64,000 nucleotides of DNA from Paramesorhizobium endophyticum (GTDB lineage: Bacteria; Pseudomonadota; Alphaproteobacteria; Rhizobiales; Rhizobiaceae), in NCBI RefSeq assembly GCF_014640615.1, contig NZ_BMHH01000008.1, positions 62,001-126,000 of the forward strand, given 5' to 3'. The notes under the pieces were generated by a model. It saw nothing but the letters and a program-made list of their open reading frames with translations, was not told the origin of the DNA and searched no databases. Of the stretch, positions 35,864 to 44,997 are shown one piece after another. Positions within the stretch are counted from its first letter, which is position 1. Each line of letters opens with the position of its first letter. A program made the translations under genes and the position numbers.

Positions 35864-36678
35864 TCCGGGTCACGGTTGAGAACGGGCAGCCGATCTCTTG
35901 GGCGGCTAAGGGATGGCATGCAGTTCAGCAGACCGCGTGTGTAAGGGTGCTTTGCCGACAACAGTTCCGAAGCTTTGAGTTCTTCCACCACCCTGCCCGC
36001 ATACATCACAGCGACGCGGTCACAAAAATGCGAGACCAGCGGCAGATCATGGCTGATGAGCAGGAGACCCATGCCGCGTTCGGTCACTAGTTCCTCGATC
36101 AGCCGCAGAATTTCTGCCTGGACTGTGGCATCGAGAGCGCTCGTGGGCTCGTCGGCGATCAACAGGTCCGGATCGGGAGCGAGCATCATGGCAATCATGA
36201 CGCGCTGGCCCATGCCACCTGAAACCTCGTGCGGATAGGATGCGGCAACCGCTTTGGGATTTCGAATTTTCACCTGCTCCAGCAGACTGACAGCAACGGC
36301 GTTGGCCTCGCGGCGGCTACCGCCCTTATGGGTCCTCCAGGATTCGGCTACCTGGGCGCCAATCGTCTTCACCGGATTGAGCGAATATTTTGGATCCTGA
36401 AGGATAAAACCTGCCCGCTTTCCGCGGATCTGGCGCATTTGCTTTTCGGTCGCCGAAAGAACATCGATCCCATCGAAGGCAAGCGTATCTGCCTCGATTT
36501 TAGCCTGCCGGGGCAGAAGTTTCATCAATGCGCGGGCAGTCAGGCTTTTGCCGGAGCCGCTCTCTCCGACGATGCCGAGTTTTTCCGTACCAAGCTGTAA
36601 GGATACGCCCCGGACGGCCGGGGCAAAGCCGGTACGCGTCTTGAAGCCGACGCGCAGATTGTCAATTTCGACCAGCAT
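35851..36678 (-). CDS. peptide ABC transporter ATPase, DppD-like
   Basis: 275 residues with Walker A GESGSGKSL, a C-terminal position substitution of the last Thr/Ser by Leu, signature VSGGMGQR, Walker B LIADEPTSALD and switch LISHD. Partner of the DppF-like ATPase. Its ATG overlaps the DppC-like stop by one base (TGATG). The C-terminal oligopeptide-transporter extension is present only in part (LNCMPSLSRPRDRLP). Confidence 0.92.
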   Translation of the reverse strand: MLVEIDNLRVGFKTRTGFAPAVRGVSLQLGTEKLGIVGESGSGKSLTARALMKLLPRQAKIEADTLAFDGIDVLSATEKQMRQIRGKRAGFILQDPKYSLNPVKTIGAQVAESWRTHKGGSRREANAVAVSLLEQVKIRNPKAVAASYPHEVSGGMGQRVMIAMMLAPDPDLLIADEPTSALDATVQAEILRLIEELVTERGMGLLLISHDLPLVSHFCDRVAVMYAGRVVEELKASELLSAKHPYTRGLLNCMPSLSRPRDRLPVLNRDPEWLK

Positions 36679-37580
36679 CAGCTTTCCCTAGGATCGAGGA
36701 CGTCGCGCAAGGCGTCGCCAAGGAAGTTGAAGGCCAGCGACACCAGGAAGATCGCAATGCCGGGAATTGTGGCGACCCACCATTGCTCGAAGATGAACCG
36801 CTTGGCGGTGGCGATCATCGCGCCCCACTCCGGCGAAGGCGGCTGGGCGCCCATACCGAGAAAGCCGAGACTGGCGGCCGTGATGATGATTGCGCTCATA
36901 TCGAGCGTGACGCGGACAATCAGGCTCGGCACACAGAGCGGGGTGATATGCCGCGCGATGATTCTCCAGGCGGACCCGCCGGTCAACCGGTAAGCGGCAA
37001 TGAAGTCGCTGCCGCGAACGGTCAGTGTTTCGGCGCGCGCCAATCTTGCATAGGGCGGCCACGCGGTCAGCGCGATGGCAAGAACGGCGCTTTCGACGCC
37101 CGGTTTCAGCGCGGCGACGAAGGCGAGCGCGAGCACGAGGCGCGGGAAAGCGAGGAAAATGTCGGTGACGCGCATCAGAGCCGTATCGACGATACCACCG
37201 AAATAGCCGGCAATGCAGCCGATTGCCAGCCCGATTGGCGCGACAAGCACGACAACCGCAATGACCATGCCGAGCGTAACGCGACCGCCATAAAGCACCC
37301 GCGAATAGATGTCGCGGCCAAGTTCGTCCGTGCCAAGCCAGTGGGCCGCGCTTGGGCGCGCGAGCCGGTTTGCCAGATCCTGTGCGGCCGGATCATGCGT
37401 CGACAGCCAGGGGGCAAGCAGGGAGAGCAGGATAAACATGAGGATGATCGACAGGCCGATCATGCCGAGCGGATTGCCCTTGAGGCTCAACCAGATGCGG
37501 TAACGGTTGCCCCACGCAGCCTGCCTGCGCGATGCGGGAGCTTCGTCGAGCGCCCAGTTATGAAAGCGAGCAGAAATCAT
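36678..37580 (-). CDS. peptide ABC transporter permease, DppC-like
   Basis: 300 residues with an N-terminal membrane anchor, LGTDELGRDIYSRVLYGG and six membrane segments, typical of DppC/OppC. Overlaps the DppB-like stop by four bases. Confidence 0.94.
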   Translation of the reverse strand: MISARFHNWALDEAPASRRQAAWGNRYRIWLSLKGNPLGMIGLSIILMFILLSLLAPWLSTHDPAAQDLANRLARPSAAHWLGTDELGRDIYSRVLYGGRVTLGMVIAVVVLVAPIGLAIGCIAGYFGGIVDTALMRVTDIFLAFPRLVLALAFVAALKPGVESAVLAIALTAWPPYARLARAETLTVRGSDFIAAYRLTGGSAWRIIARHITPLCVPSLIVRVTLDMSAIIITAASLGFLGMGAQPPSPEWGAMIATAKRFIFEQWWVATIPGIAIFLVSLAFNFLGDALRDVLDPRES

Positions 37581-38590
37581 CGCACACGCGGATCCAGGAT
37601 TTTATAGAGAATATCGGCGAGCAGGTTGAGCCCGACATAGATGACGCCGATGAGCAGCGTCGCGCCTACGACCGGGTTCATGTCGGCATTCATCAGTGAC
37701 ACCGTCAGATATTGGCCAAGGCCCGGCCAGCTGAAGACCGTTTCCGTCACCACCGCACCTTCGAGCAGACCGGCATAAGTAAGCGCCAGCACCGTGACGA
37801 GTTGAACGGCGACGGTCGGAAAAGCGTGCTTCCAGATGACGGAGGTAATCGACAGGCCCTTGGCTCGGGCGGTAATCACGAACTCGCCTTTCAGCGCATC
37901 GAGCATGAAGGCGCGTGTCATGCGGGTGATATAGGCCATGCTGAAATAAGCGAGGATCAGCACCGGCTGGATCATATGATAGACCGCGTCCCGGAAAGCG
38001 CCCCAGTCGCCCTCGATGAGAGAGTCGATGGTGAGAAGCCCGGTCACATGCGGGATCATGCCTTCATAAATAATGTCCTGACGCCCCGGCCCCGGCGCAA
38101 TGCCGAGTGTTGCATAGAAGACCAGAAGCGAGACCAGCGACAGCATGAAGATGGGAACGGAATGGCCCGCAAGGCAGATGACGCGGATCGTCTGATCGGT
38201 CGCCGTGCCTTGCCGGACAGCCGCCCAAACGCCGAGCGGAATGCCGATGACTGCGGCGATGATCAACGCCGCCGTCGCCAGTTCGAGCGTCGCAGGAAAA
38301 TAGCGCGCGATGTCTTGCGTCACCGGATTGCGGGTCAGGATCGAATTGCCGAAATCGCCGTGCAACACCTGCCAGATATAATGCAGGAATTGCATGACAA
38401 GCGGCTGATCCAGCCCCATCTCAGCGCGCACGCGCTGGATGACGGCTTCAGGCGCATTGTCACCCACGGCAGCAATGACCGGATCGACCGGCATGACACG
38501 ACCGATCATGAAGGTGATGACCATAAGCCCGAGCAGCGTGATCACCACGCTGCTCAGTACGCCGGTCAGATTCTTGAGTTTAGCGTTCAC
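37577..38590 (-). CDS. peptide ABC transporter permease, DppB-like
   Basis: 337 residues, six membrane segments, RAEMGLDQPLVMQFLHY in the periplasmic loop and the RAFMLDALKGEFVITARAKG docking loop. Overlaps the binding-protein stop and the DppC-like start by four bases each. Confidence 0.94.
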   Translation of the reverse strand: MNAKLKNLTGVLSSVVITLLGLMVITFMIGRVMPVDPVIAAVGDNAPEAVIQRVRAEMGLDQPLVMQFLHYIWQVLHGDFGNSILTRNPVTQDIARYFPATLELATAALIIAAVIGIPLGVWAAVRQGTATDQTIRVICLAGHSVPIFMLSLVSLLVFYATLGIAPGPGRQDIIYEGMIPHVTGLLTIDSLIEGDWGAFRDAVYHMIQPVLILAYFSMAYITRMTRAFMLDALKGEFVITARAKGLSITSVIWKHAFPTVAVQLVTVLALTYAGLLEGAVVTETVFSWPGLGQYLTVSLMNADMNPVVGATLLIGVIYVGLNLLADILYKILDPRVR

Positions 38591-40188
38591 GCCTTGGCGA
38601 TCCCGGCATAGGAATGGGAGTCCGACAGAACGCCAATCCGCATACCCGTCACATCCTTACGGCAGGCCGCAGTTTCGAACTTCTGCATCATGATGGCGAA
38701 CGGGCTGTTGTTCATGAATTCGCGCTGCAAATCCTCATACAGCTTCACGCGCTTCGCCGGATCCTGCTCGTCACGGGCAGCAACTGACTGGCGGGCGAAC
38801 TCCTCGTTCTGGAAATGCGAGCGCCATGCAAACGGCTTCGTTTTGGCATCGTCTGAATTGTCAGCGTTGTTACAGAAAACATCGACATTGGTGTTCGGAT
38901 CAAAATAATCGGAGCCCCAGACGGTCAACGCCATCTGGTGCTGGCGTGCGCGCATCTTGGTGAGAACCTGGCGGTTTTCCGCGGCAAGCAGCTCGACCTT
39001 TATGCCGATCTCGGCAAGGTTGGCCTGGATAGCCTGCGCTATATCAGGGCTCGGCTGAGCCGAATAGTGGTCCATCTTGATGGTGAAGCCCTCAGGCACA
39101 CCGGCTTCCGCAAGCAGAGCCTTGGCTTTGGCAGGGTCCCTCTTGAACGGATTCTCGTTCAGGGCCGCGGGGAAGCCTTCGGGAACGAGCGTCTGATGAA
39201 CCTTGTAATTCAACGGAACGATGTTCTTCTGGATACCCTCATAATCGATGGCCCATTTGATGGCTTCCCAGACTTTTGGCTTCGCCAGGACTTCGACGCT
39301 CTGGTTCAGCGACACCAGCATGAGACCGCCGACGCCCTTGCGCACCAGATTGTAATTTTCGTCACCGTCCAGCACGCGGAGCTGCTCGGTCGTGAGATTG
39401 CGGGCAATATCAATATCGCCCTTCTGAAGCATGAGAAGCTGCGAGGATGGATCAGCCATGTGACGCAACAGAATACGCTTCACATTGCCCTTGTAGGCGC
39501 CATTCGGATTGACGTTCAGGATGATACTTTCGCTCGGCTTCCAGGATACCAGAACCCATTCGCCCGAACCGGCGCTGTTCTTCTGCAGCCATCCATTGCC
39601 GAGATCGTCGCCCGAAGCGTTTTCCAGAACAATTTTCTTTTCCACGATGCTGGCCACGCTGGCGGACAGGCAGTAGAGCAGGAAGGGAAGCGAAGTCACC
39701 TTGTCCAGCGTAATGGTCAGGGTGGAGGGGTCGGTGGCCAAGACAGCCTTCTCGACATTTTCCGGTGTGAGACCAAACTGCCCGATGATGAAAGCCGGTC
39801 CCTTGTTCATCCGGATCGCGCGCTGCAACGAGAAGGCAGCGTCTTGCGCGGTGACCGGCGCGCCGCTGGCGAATTTTGCATCCGGATTGATCTTGAAGGT
39901 GAAAATCTTGCCGCCAGCATCGGCCTCCCATGACACCGCGACCCCGCCTTCCACCTGATCCGGATTGGCGAGGCTTGGATGAACCAGGCGCTGATACATA
40001 TTGTTGCAGACTTCGCTGCCCACGGCCTCGAAGCTCTCATGCGGATCGAGGCTCGTCATATTATCAAGCTGCTGGCCAACGACGAGGATATCCTTCGGCG
40101 TGCCGGCGAATGCCGTCGTCGCGAGATCGAGATAGGACAGGAAGGGCAGCGTTGCCCCGCCAATGAGAAACTGACGTCTGGATACCAT
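38587..40188 (-). CDS. peptide ABC transporter binding protein (family 5), Tat-type signal
   Basis: 533 residues from the ATG at 40188, chosen because AGGGGA precedes it by seven bases. N-terminal SRRQFLIGG is a good twin-arginine motif, with a hydrophobic stretch ending near TAFAG (about 28). The mature protein has the DppA/OppA fold (TSLDPHESFEAVGSE at the start). First gene of the operon that ends in the D-aminopeptidase. Both peptide receptors in this window appear to be Tat substrates. Confidence 0.92.
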   Translation of the reverse strand: MVSRRQFLIGGATLPFLSYLDLATTAFAGTPKDILVVGQQLDNMTSLDPHESFEAVGSEVCNNMYQRLVHPSLANPDQVEGGVAVSWEADAGGKIFTFKINPDAKFASGAPVTAQDAAFSLQRAIRMNKGPAFIIGQFGLTPENVEKAVLATDPSTLTITLDKVTSLPFLLYCLSASVASIVEKKIVLENASGDDLGNGWLQKNSAGSGEWVLVSWKPSESIILNVNPNGAYKGNVKRILLRHMADPSSQLLMLQKGDIDIARNLTTEQLRVLDGDENYNLVRKGVGGLMLVSLNQSVEVLAKPKVWEAIKWAIDYEGIQKNIVPLNYKVHQTLVPEGFPAALNENPFKRDPAKAKALLAEAGVPEGFTIKMDHYSAQPSPDIAQAIQANLAEIGIKVELLAAENRQVLTKMRARQHQMALTVWGSDYFDPNTNVDVFCNNADNSDDAKTKPFAWRSHFQNEEFARQSVAARDEQDPAKRVKLYEDLQREFMNNSPFAIMMQKFETAACRKDVTGMRIGVLSDSHSYAGIAKA

Positions 40189-40415
40189 GTATATTCCCCT
40201 TTCGCTCTGCCGGCGATATGTCCGGGTCCGCAAGATGCGAAGCCGGTCGCGTTTTATCGCAATTGTATTTTCGAGCTGGTTTTAACAGCGAGCCCGGCAT
40301 ACGCCCAATTCCAATTTTCGCTTGGGTTATGCGCGGTTTGCATTTGCGTCCCGATCCGTCCATGCCTACCGGTGGATGAGATAGCCTCACGCCAAGTCTC
40401 TACAAGGATTTTGCT
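40189..40415. promoter_or_regulatory. divergent promoter region, peptide importer / M19 dipeptidase
   Basis: 227 bases between two divergent starts. AGGGGA (importer side) and AAGGATT (dipeptidase side) are ribosome sites. I see no strong dyad that would name a regulator. Confidence 0.4.
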
Positions 40416-41453
40416 ATGACCGATGCCTCTCTGGTTCCCGTGTTCGACGGCCATAATGACATTCTTCTGCGGCTTCGGCAGGGTGCGGGCGCACCGGTCA
40501 AGTCCTTTATTGAGGGTGAAGCTTCCGGGCATATTGATCTTCCACGGGCGCGCAAAGGTGGTCTTGCAGGTGGCCTTTGCGCCATCTTCGTGCCTTCGCC
40601 ATCAAGGGAGAAAGACGCAAACGGCGATTTTCCGACGCCGGGTCAGCAGGATGCGCTCAACGAAACGCTAGCGATGGCGCGCATTCTCTTCGACATTGAG
40701 GCGCAATCCGATGGCGCGGTCAAAATATGCCGCACAGCAGACGATATCCGTAGCTCGATCGAGAATGGGCGTTTCGCAGCTGTTTTCCATATCGAAGGCG
40801 CAGAGGCGATCTCCGCTGATCTGGATGCGCTCTATATCCTGCATCAAGCCGGATTACGGACACTTGGACCGGTCTGGAGCCGTCCGAACGTCTTCGCCTA
40901 TGGCGTGCCTTTCCGTTTTCCTTCAACGCCGGATATTGGCGGAGGGCTCAGCGAAGCGGGCAAGGATCTGATCCGCGCTTGCAATGAGCTGGGCGTCATG
41001 GTCGATCTTTCGCACATGAACGAGCAAGGCTTCTGGGATATCGCCAAATTATCGAAGGCGCCGCTCGTCGCATCCCATTCCAACGTCCACGCGCTGTGCC
41101 CCCATAGCCGCAACCTCATAGATCGGCAGCTCGACGCGATCCGCGATACGGGTGGGCTCGTTGGCATCAATTTCGGCGTTCTGTTCCTGCGCGACGACGG
41201 GGTGCGGAACCCCGACACCGGCCTCGATTTGCTTGTTCGCCATATCGTCTATGTTGCGGAGCGGGTCGGCGTCGACCATGTGGCGTTCGGGTCCGATTTC
41301 GACGGAACCACTATCCCACAGGCACTCGGAGATGCTGCGGGCCTGCCGAAGCTGATCGAGGCCCTGCGCGCTCATGGCTTCAATCAGCAGGAAGTCGCCA
41401 AGATAGCGCATGAAAACTGGATCGGCGTTCTGGAGCGTAGCTGGACAGCCTGA
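40416..41453 (+). CDS. membrane-dipeptidase-family (M19) zinc dipeptidase
   Basis: 345 residues. All metal-site motifs of renal-dipeptidase family M19 are visible: DGHND (H13, D15), HIEGAE (E127), VDLSH (H200), SHSN (H221) and GSDFDG (D294). No signal peptide or lipid anchor, so it is cytoplasmic. Family enzymes hydrolyse L-Xaa-D-Xaa dipeptides, which complements the D-aminopeptidase. It is divergent from the second peptide-import operon across a 227-base gap. Confidence 0.92.
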   Translation: MTDASLVPVFDGHNDILLRLRQGAGAPVKSFIEGEASGHIDLPRARKGGLAGGLCAIFVPSPSREKDANGDFPTPGQQDALNETLAMARILFDIEAQSDGAVKICRTADDIRSSIENGRFAAVFHIEGAEAISADLDALYILHQAGLRTLGPVWSRPNVFAYGVPFRFPSTPDIGGGLSEAGKDLIRACNELGVMVDLSHMNEQGFWDIAKLSKAPLVASHSNVHALCPHSRNLIDRQLDAIRDTGGLVGINFGVLFLRDDGVRNPDTGLDLLVRHIVYVAERVGVDHVAFGSDFDGTTIPQALGDAAGLPKLIEALRAHGFNQQEVAKIAHENWIGVLERSWTA

Positions 41454-41553
41454 AGCGACGCCTGATTTTCTTAGGATTATCAGTCAATTGCAATGAAATG
41501 TCCGTGCGACACTTCCCGTTTTGACGGGACGAACCCCTGCGGACGAACCGGGC

Positions 41554-41605
41554 GCGGGAGCATGATCCCTAAAAGCTGCTGGCTTTTAGGAAGATCGTGG
41601 CTAAA
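41554..41605. repeat. palindromic intergenic element, possible shared terminator
   Basis: CCTAAAAGC (41568-41576) and GCTTTTAGG (41582-41590) form a perfect nine-base stem with a five-base loop, inside GCATGATCC...GATCGTGGC, a format that recalls short palindromic repeats common in Brucella/Rhizobiales. It lies between the convergent ends of the dipeptidase and ribB genes and could end transcription from both sides. Confidence 0.45.
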
Positions 41606-41699
41606 ACAAAGACTTGGAACAGGCTGCCTGATCATGACGGCCGAAATTACACCGCCTTGACGGGCGGCCCTGAAAATCACTCAACTCTTTTGACGGACA

Positions 41700-42335
41700 C
41701 TAAGCAGCCTGCACCGCGCTGACCACCTGTCGCTCTTCGAGATAGTGGTTAAGGTCTTTGATTGTTATCAGTGGAAGATGGTGCAGTTCGGCAAAAACCA
41801 TGAGTTCCGGAAGCCGTGCCATAGAACCGTCATCATTGGCAACTTCACAAATAACCCCTGATGCTGATTTTCCGGCTAGACGTGTGAGGTCCACCGCTGC
41901 CTCCGTGTGCCCCCGGCGACCGCGAACGCCGTCAGGGTGGGCACGCAAGGGAAAGATGTGCCCTGGCCGCGCGAAATCTTCTGGACGTGCGCGAGGGTCC
42001 AACAATGCCCGGACTGTCGCGGCTCTGTCCGATGCCGAGATTCCAGTCGTGGTTCCCGGAAGATAATCAACAGACACGGTGAACGCCGTTTTGTGAAATT
42101 CGGTATTCTGCGGCAACATCAGCGGGATATCGAGTTGATCGAGGCGATTCCCTTCCATCGCCACGCAGATAAGTCCCCTGGCATGCTTCATCATGAAGGC
42201 AATCGCTTCTGGCGTTATCATTTCCGATGCAACGATAACGTCGCCCTCATTTTCGCGATCCTCGTCATCGACGACCAAAATCATACCGCCACCCGCCAGT
42301 GCGGAGACTGCATCTTCAATTTTCGAGAGTTCCAT
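41700..42335 (-). CDS. ribB: 3,4-dihydroxy-2-butanone-4-phosphate synthase
   Basis: 211 residues from the ATG at 42335, the length of a stand-alone RibB with no GTP-cyclohydrolase II domain. Motifs: VVDDEDRENEGD (about 21-32, metal-binding), TGISASDRAAT, GHIFPLRA and RRGHTEAAVDL. It makes the four-carbon unit of riboflavin from ribulose 5-phosphate. The long leader carries an FMN riboswitch, so it is repressed when FMN is plentiful. Nothing ties it to the peptide genes except position. Confidence 0.95.
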   Translation of the reverse strand: MELSKIEDAVSALAGGGMILVVDDEDRENEGDVIVASEMITPEAIAFMMKHARGLICVAMEGNRLDQLDIPLMLPQNTEFHKTAFTVSVDYLPGTTTGISASDRAATVRALLDPRARPEDFARPGHIFPLRAHPDGVRGRRGHTEAAVDLTRLAGKSASGVICEVANDDGSMARLPELMVFAELHHLPLITIKDLNHYLEERQVVSAVQAA

Positions 42336-42411
42336 TGCAATGCCTTTCAAGGGTAGCCAATTTCGGCGCAAACTGCGGCAAATGCGGCCGCTATTTATCC
42401 CTTGGGCGTAC

Positions 42412-42438
42412 AAGTCCGGACTGCTCGCACACGAGCAG
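42412..42438 (-). promoter_or_regulatory. probable riboswitch expression platform
   Basis: A perfect seven-base hairpin (42421-42427 with 42432-42438) is followed on the transcript by TCCGGACTT (complement of 42412-42420), which is fully complementary to AAGTCCGGA in the 3' part of the aptamer (complement of 42463-42471). The two structures cannot form together, so this could be the FMN-dependent switch. No T-run is seen, which favours control of translation or Rho access. Confidence 0.45.
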
Positions 42439-42451
42439 TTTCACAAACATT

Positions 42452-42594
42452 GTCCTCTTCCATCCGGACTTTAACCGTCGGCTCCGGCATTTCACCGGAT
42501 CTGCTGACCTTCCATCACAATCTATGGAAGCGCTCGCGGGCTCCTGGATCACGCCAGATACCGCCGGTGGGGAATTACACCCCGCCCTGAGAAC
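42452..42594 (-). ncRNA. FMN riboswitch (RFN element) upstream of ribB
   Basis: Read on the minus strand the leader shows the conserved RFN blocks in order: CAGGGCGGGGTG, CCCCACCGGCGGTA, AGCCCGCGAGC, GGTCAGCAGATC, CCGGAGCCGACGGTTAAAGT and CCGGATGGAAGAGGAC. Only the variable stem between the third and fourth blocks differs. About 116 bases separate it from the ribB start. Confidence 0.95.
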
Positions 42595-42673
42595 AAACCT
42601 AATTAAGAGATTCTTGCAGTGAAACACAAGAGGCCAGCGCATGACAAAAAAGTGGGCCCAAGCCCGTCGGTCT

Positions 42674-43462
42674 CTACCAGCAACAAAAACCGCCATCGAC
42701 CAGAAGGTCTATGCCGGTCACATAGCTTGCCGCGTCCGAAAGGAGGAATATGGCGGGCCCGACCATCTCGTCGACGCGAGCCATGCGTTGCATCGGCGTT
42801 TGCTCCTCGAACTGCTTGGTCTGGTGCACCATTTCAGGGCGCATATTCATCGGTGTCGCGGTATAGCCAGGGCTGATCGTGTTGACGCGAATGCCGCGAC
42901 CGACCCATTCCATCGCCATCGACTTCGACATGTGGATGACACCTGCCTTGGAGGCGTTGTAATGGCATTGGCGCAGACCGCGATTGACGATGACGCCGGA
43001 CATGGAAGCAATGTTGATGATCGATCCGCGCCCGTTCTTGAGCATGGCGCGGGATTCGGCCTGACAGGAGAGGAAGACGCCCTTGAGGTTGATGTCAATC
43101 ATCGTCTGGAACTGGCTTTCTTCCATATCCTCCGCCGGGCTGGCATTGGCGATACCGGCAGCATTGACCGCCAAGGTCAGGGGGCCAAGCTCTGCCTGCG
43201 TGCGGGCGACAGCGTCATTGAGGGCGGTGGCGCTGGTCACATCTGCGGCAATCTGAATGCTGCGGCGTCCCGTGCTTGCAATGAAATCGGCGGTTTTTGC
43301 CAGACCGTCATCGGTACGGCGATCAAGGAGCGCCACGTCCGCGCCGCATTGTGCCAGTCCCATGGCGATGTGCTGGCCGATACCACTGCCGGCCCCGGTC
43401 ACCAATGCGACGTTCCCGGAAAGATCAAACATTTTGGGCGTATTGAGAGTGATGTCAGACAT
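42674..43462 (-). CDS. SDR-family dehydrogenase (polyol/threitol-dehydrogenase-like)
   Basis: 262 residues: TGAGSGIG near residue 22, NAAG, catalytic Ser in NIASMSG, YNASK and VTGIDLLVDGG at the C-terminus. It resembles polyol dehydrogenases such as D-threitol or sorbitol/xylitol types. Follows the CUT2 ATPase gene by 17 bases at the end of the importer operon, so it probably oxidises the imported polyol or reduces a ketose. Confidence 0.9.
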   Translation of the reverse strand: MSDITLNTPKMFDLSGNVALVTGAGSGIGQHIAMGLAQCGADVALLDRRTDDGLAKTADFIASTGRRSIQIAADVTSATALNDAVARTQAELGPLTLAVNAAGIANASPAEDMEESQFQTMIDINLKGVFLSCQAESRAMLKNGRGSIINIASMSGVIVNRGLRQCHYNASKAGVIHMSKSMAMEWVGRGIRVNTISPGYTATPMNMRPEMVHQTKQFEEQTPMQRMARVDEMVGPAIFLLSDAASYVTGIDLLVDGGFCCW

Positions 43463-43479
43463 AACGAACTTGTTCCCGT

Positions 43480-44967
43480 TCAGATTGTCGCCAGTTCCAT
43501 GACCGAGACGTCGTTTGCGTCTTTGCGGTCGAGAATACCAGCCTGTTTACCCTGTGCCATGACCATGATGCGGCTGGACACGCCGAGAACTTCCTCGAGA
43601 TCCGAACTGACCACGATCACCGCGACCCCTCCGCGGGCCAGATCCACGATAAGATCGTAAATCGACGAGCGGGCGCCCACATCGATGCCGCGCGTTGGTT
43701 CATCCAGCACCACGACCTGCGGCTTTCGGGCCAGCCACTTGGCCAGCACGACTTTTTGCTGGTTACCGCCGGAGAGCTCGCCGGCCTTCTGCCGGCCACG
43801 GCCCTTGACGCCAAACCGCTTTATGTAGTCATCGGCGAACCGATGCAGGCGGCTGGATGAAATCCAGCCATTGCGGGCAATTTCATCGAGATTGGCGTAA
43901 CCGATGTTCTCCGCGATCGAATGATCGAGCACGACGCCCTGAAGCTTGCGGTCTTCAGGCACGAGAACAATGCCATTTCGGATCGCCTCGATAGGCGAAC
44001 CCGGTGTGATGGCTTTTCCGTTCAGAAGAACCTCGCCGCCGGAAATGGGGTCGGCGCCGGTGATGGCCCGGACAAGCTCGGTGCGGCCTGCCCCCATAAG
44101 GCCGGCGATACCGAAAATCTCACCCTTCCGGACCGAAAAATTGATATCGCGAAAGGCGTTGGTCGGGGACGCCAGCTTGCGAACCTCGAGCGTCACCTCC
44201 TCCGAAGGCGTGGGCAGTGCAGGAAACATCCGGTCCAGTGAGCGCCCGACCATAGCCTCGACGATGCTGCGGACCGGCACATTACCACTGTCGAATTCCT
44301 TCACCTTGGCGCCGTCGCGCATCACGACAATGCGGTCGCTAATCTGCCGGATTTCTTCAAGGCGGTGGGAAATGTATATGATGCCCACCCCGTCTGCCTT
44401 CAGACGCTCGATCTGCTGGAAGAGGAGTTGGGTCTCCTCGCCGCCAAGTGCGGCTGTCGGCTCATCGAGAATCAGCAAACGGGCATTGAGGGTGAGTGCC
44501 TTGGCGATTTCAATCAGTTGCTGCTTTCCGGTGGACAGCCCTTCAACAAGACGGTCGGGAGAAACATCGAGGCCAAGTCGCTGCAAGCCTGCACGTGCGC
44601 GCTCCTCCATCGTCTTCCTGTCGATCCGCCCGGCGCGCATAGGATAGCGTCCGAGAAAGACATTTTCCGCAATCGACAGTTTCGGCAGCAGTTTCAGTTC
44701 CTGATGGATCATGCCGACGCCAAGATCCATCGCGGCACGCGGATTGGCAGGGGCGTAAGCCGCCCCAAGCCAGATCATCTCACCGGCGGAAGGCTTCACC
44801 GTGCCGGAAATGATGTTCGACAAGGTCGACTTTCCGGCACCGTTTTCACCGAGCAGCGCCACGACCTCACCGGGGTAGATGTCGAGATCGACACCATGCA
44901 ACACCTTGATCGGACCGTAGGACTTCTGAATGCCACGGAGCGACAGGATGGAGGAGCGGTTCGTCAT
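43480..44967 (-). CDS. sugar ABC transporter ATPase, CUT2 tandem (RbsA-like)
   Basis: 495 residues from the ATG at 44967; a TTG at 44985 is an alternative. Two ATPase domains: the first with Walker A GENGAGKST, LSTGKQQ signature and LILDEPTAALG; the second with GLMGAGRTE, LSGGNQQ and VVLDEPTRGID, the standard RbsA pattern with a degenerate second P-loop. Energises the permease at 46055. Confidence 0.94.
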   Translation of the reverse strand: MTNRSSILSLRGIQKSYGPIKVLHGVDLDIYPGEVVALLGENGAGKSTLSNIISGTVKPSAGEMIWLGAAYAPANPRAAMDLGVGMIHQELKLLPKLSIAENVFLGRYPMRAGRIDRKTMEERARAGLQRLGLDVSPDRLVEGLSTGKQQLIEIAKALTLNARLLILDEPTAALGGEETQLLFQQIERLKADGVGIIYISHRLEEIRQISDRIVVMRDGAKVKEFDSGNVPVRSIVEAMVGRSLDRMFPALPTPSEEVTLEVRKLASPTNAFRDINFSVRKGEIFGIAGLMGAGRTELVRAITGADPISGGEVLLNGKAITPGSPIEAIRNGIVLVPEDRKLQGVVLDHSIAENIGYANLDEIARNGWISSSRLHRFADDYIKRFGVKGRGRQKAGELSGGNQQKVVLAKWLARKPQVVVLDEPTRGIDVGARSSIYDLIVDLARGGVAVIVVSSDLEEVLGVSSRIMVMAQGKQAGILDRKDANDVSVMELATI

Positions 44968-44997
44968 GACGCTGCTGCCTTTCAAGTTCAGGACCGG

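Noticed and set aside
41480-41680. 66-codon open frame on minus between the dipeptidase and ribB genes
   Set aside because: It spans the palindromic repeat, has no ribosome site and no protein-like motifs.
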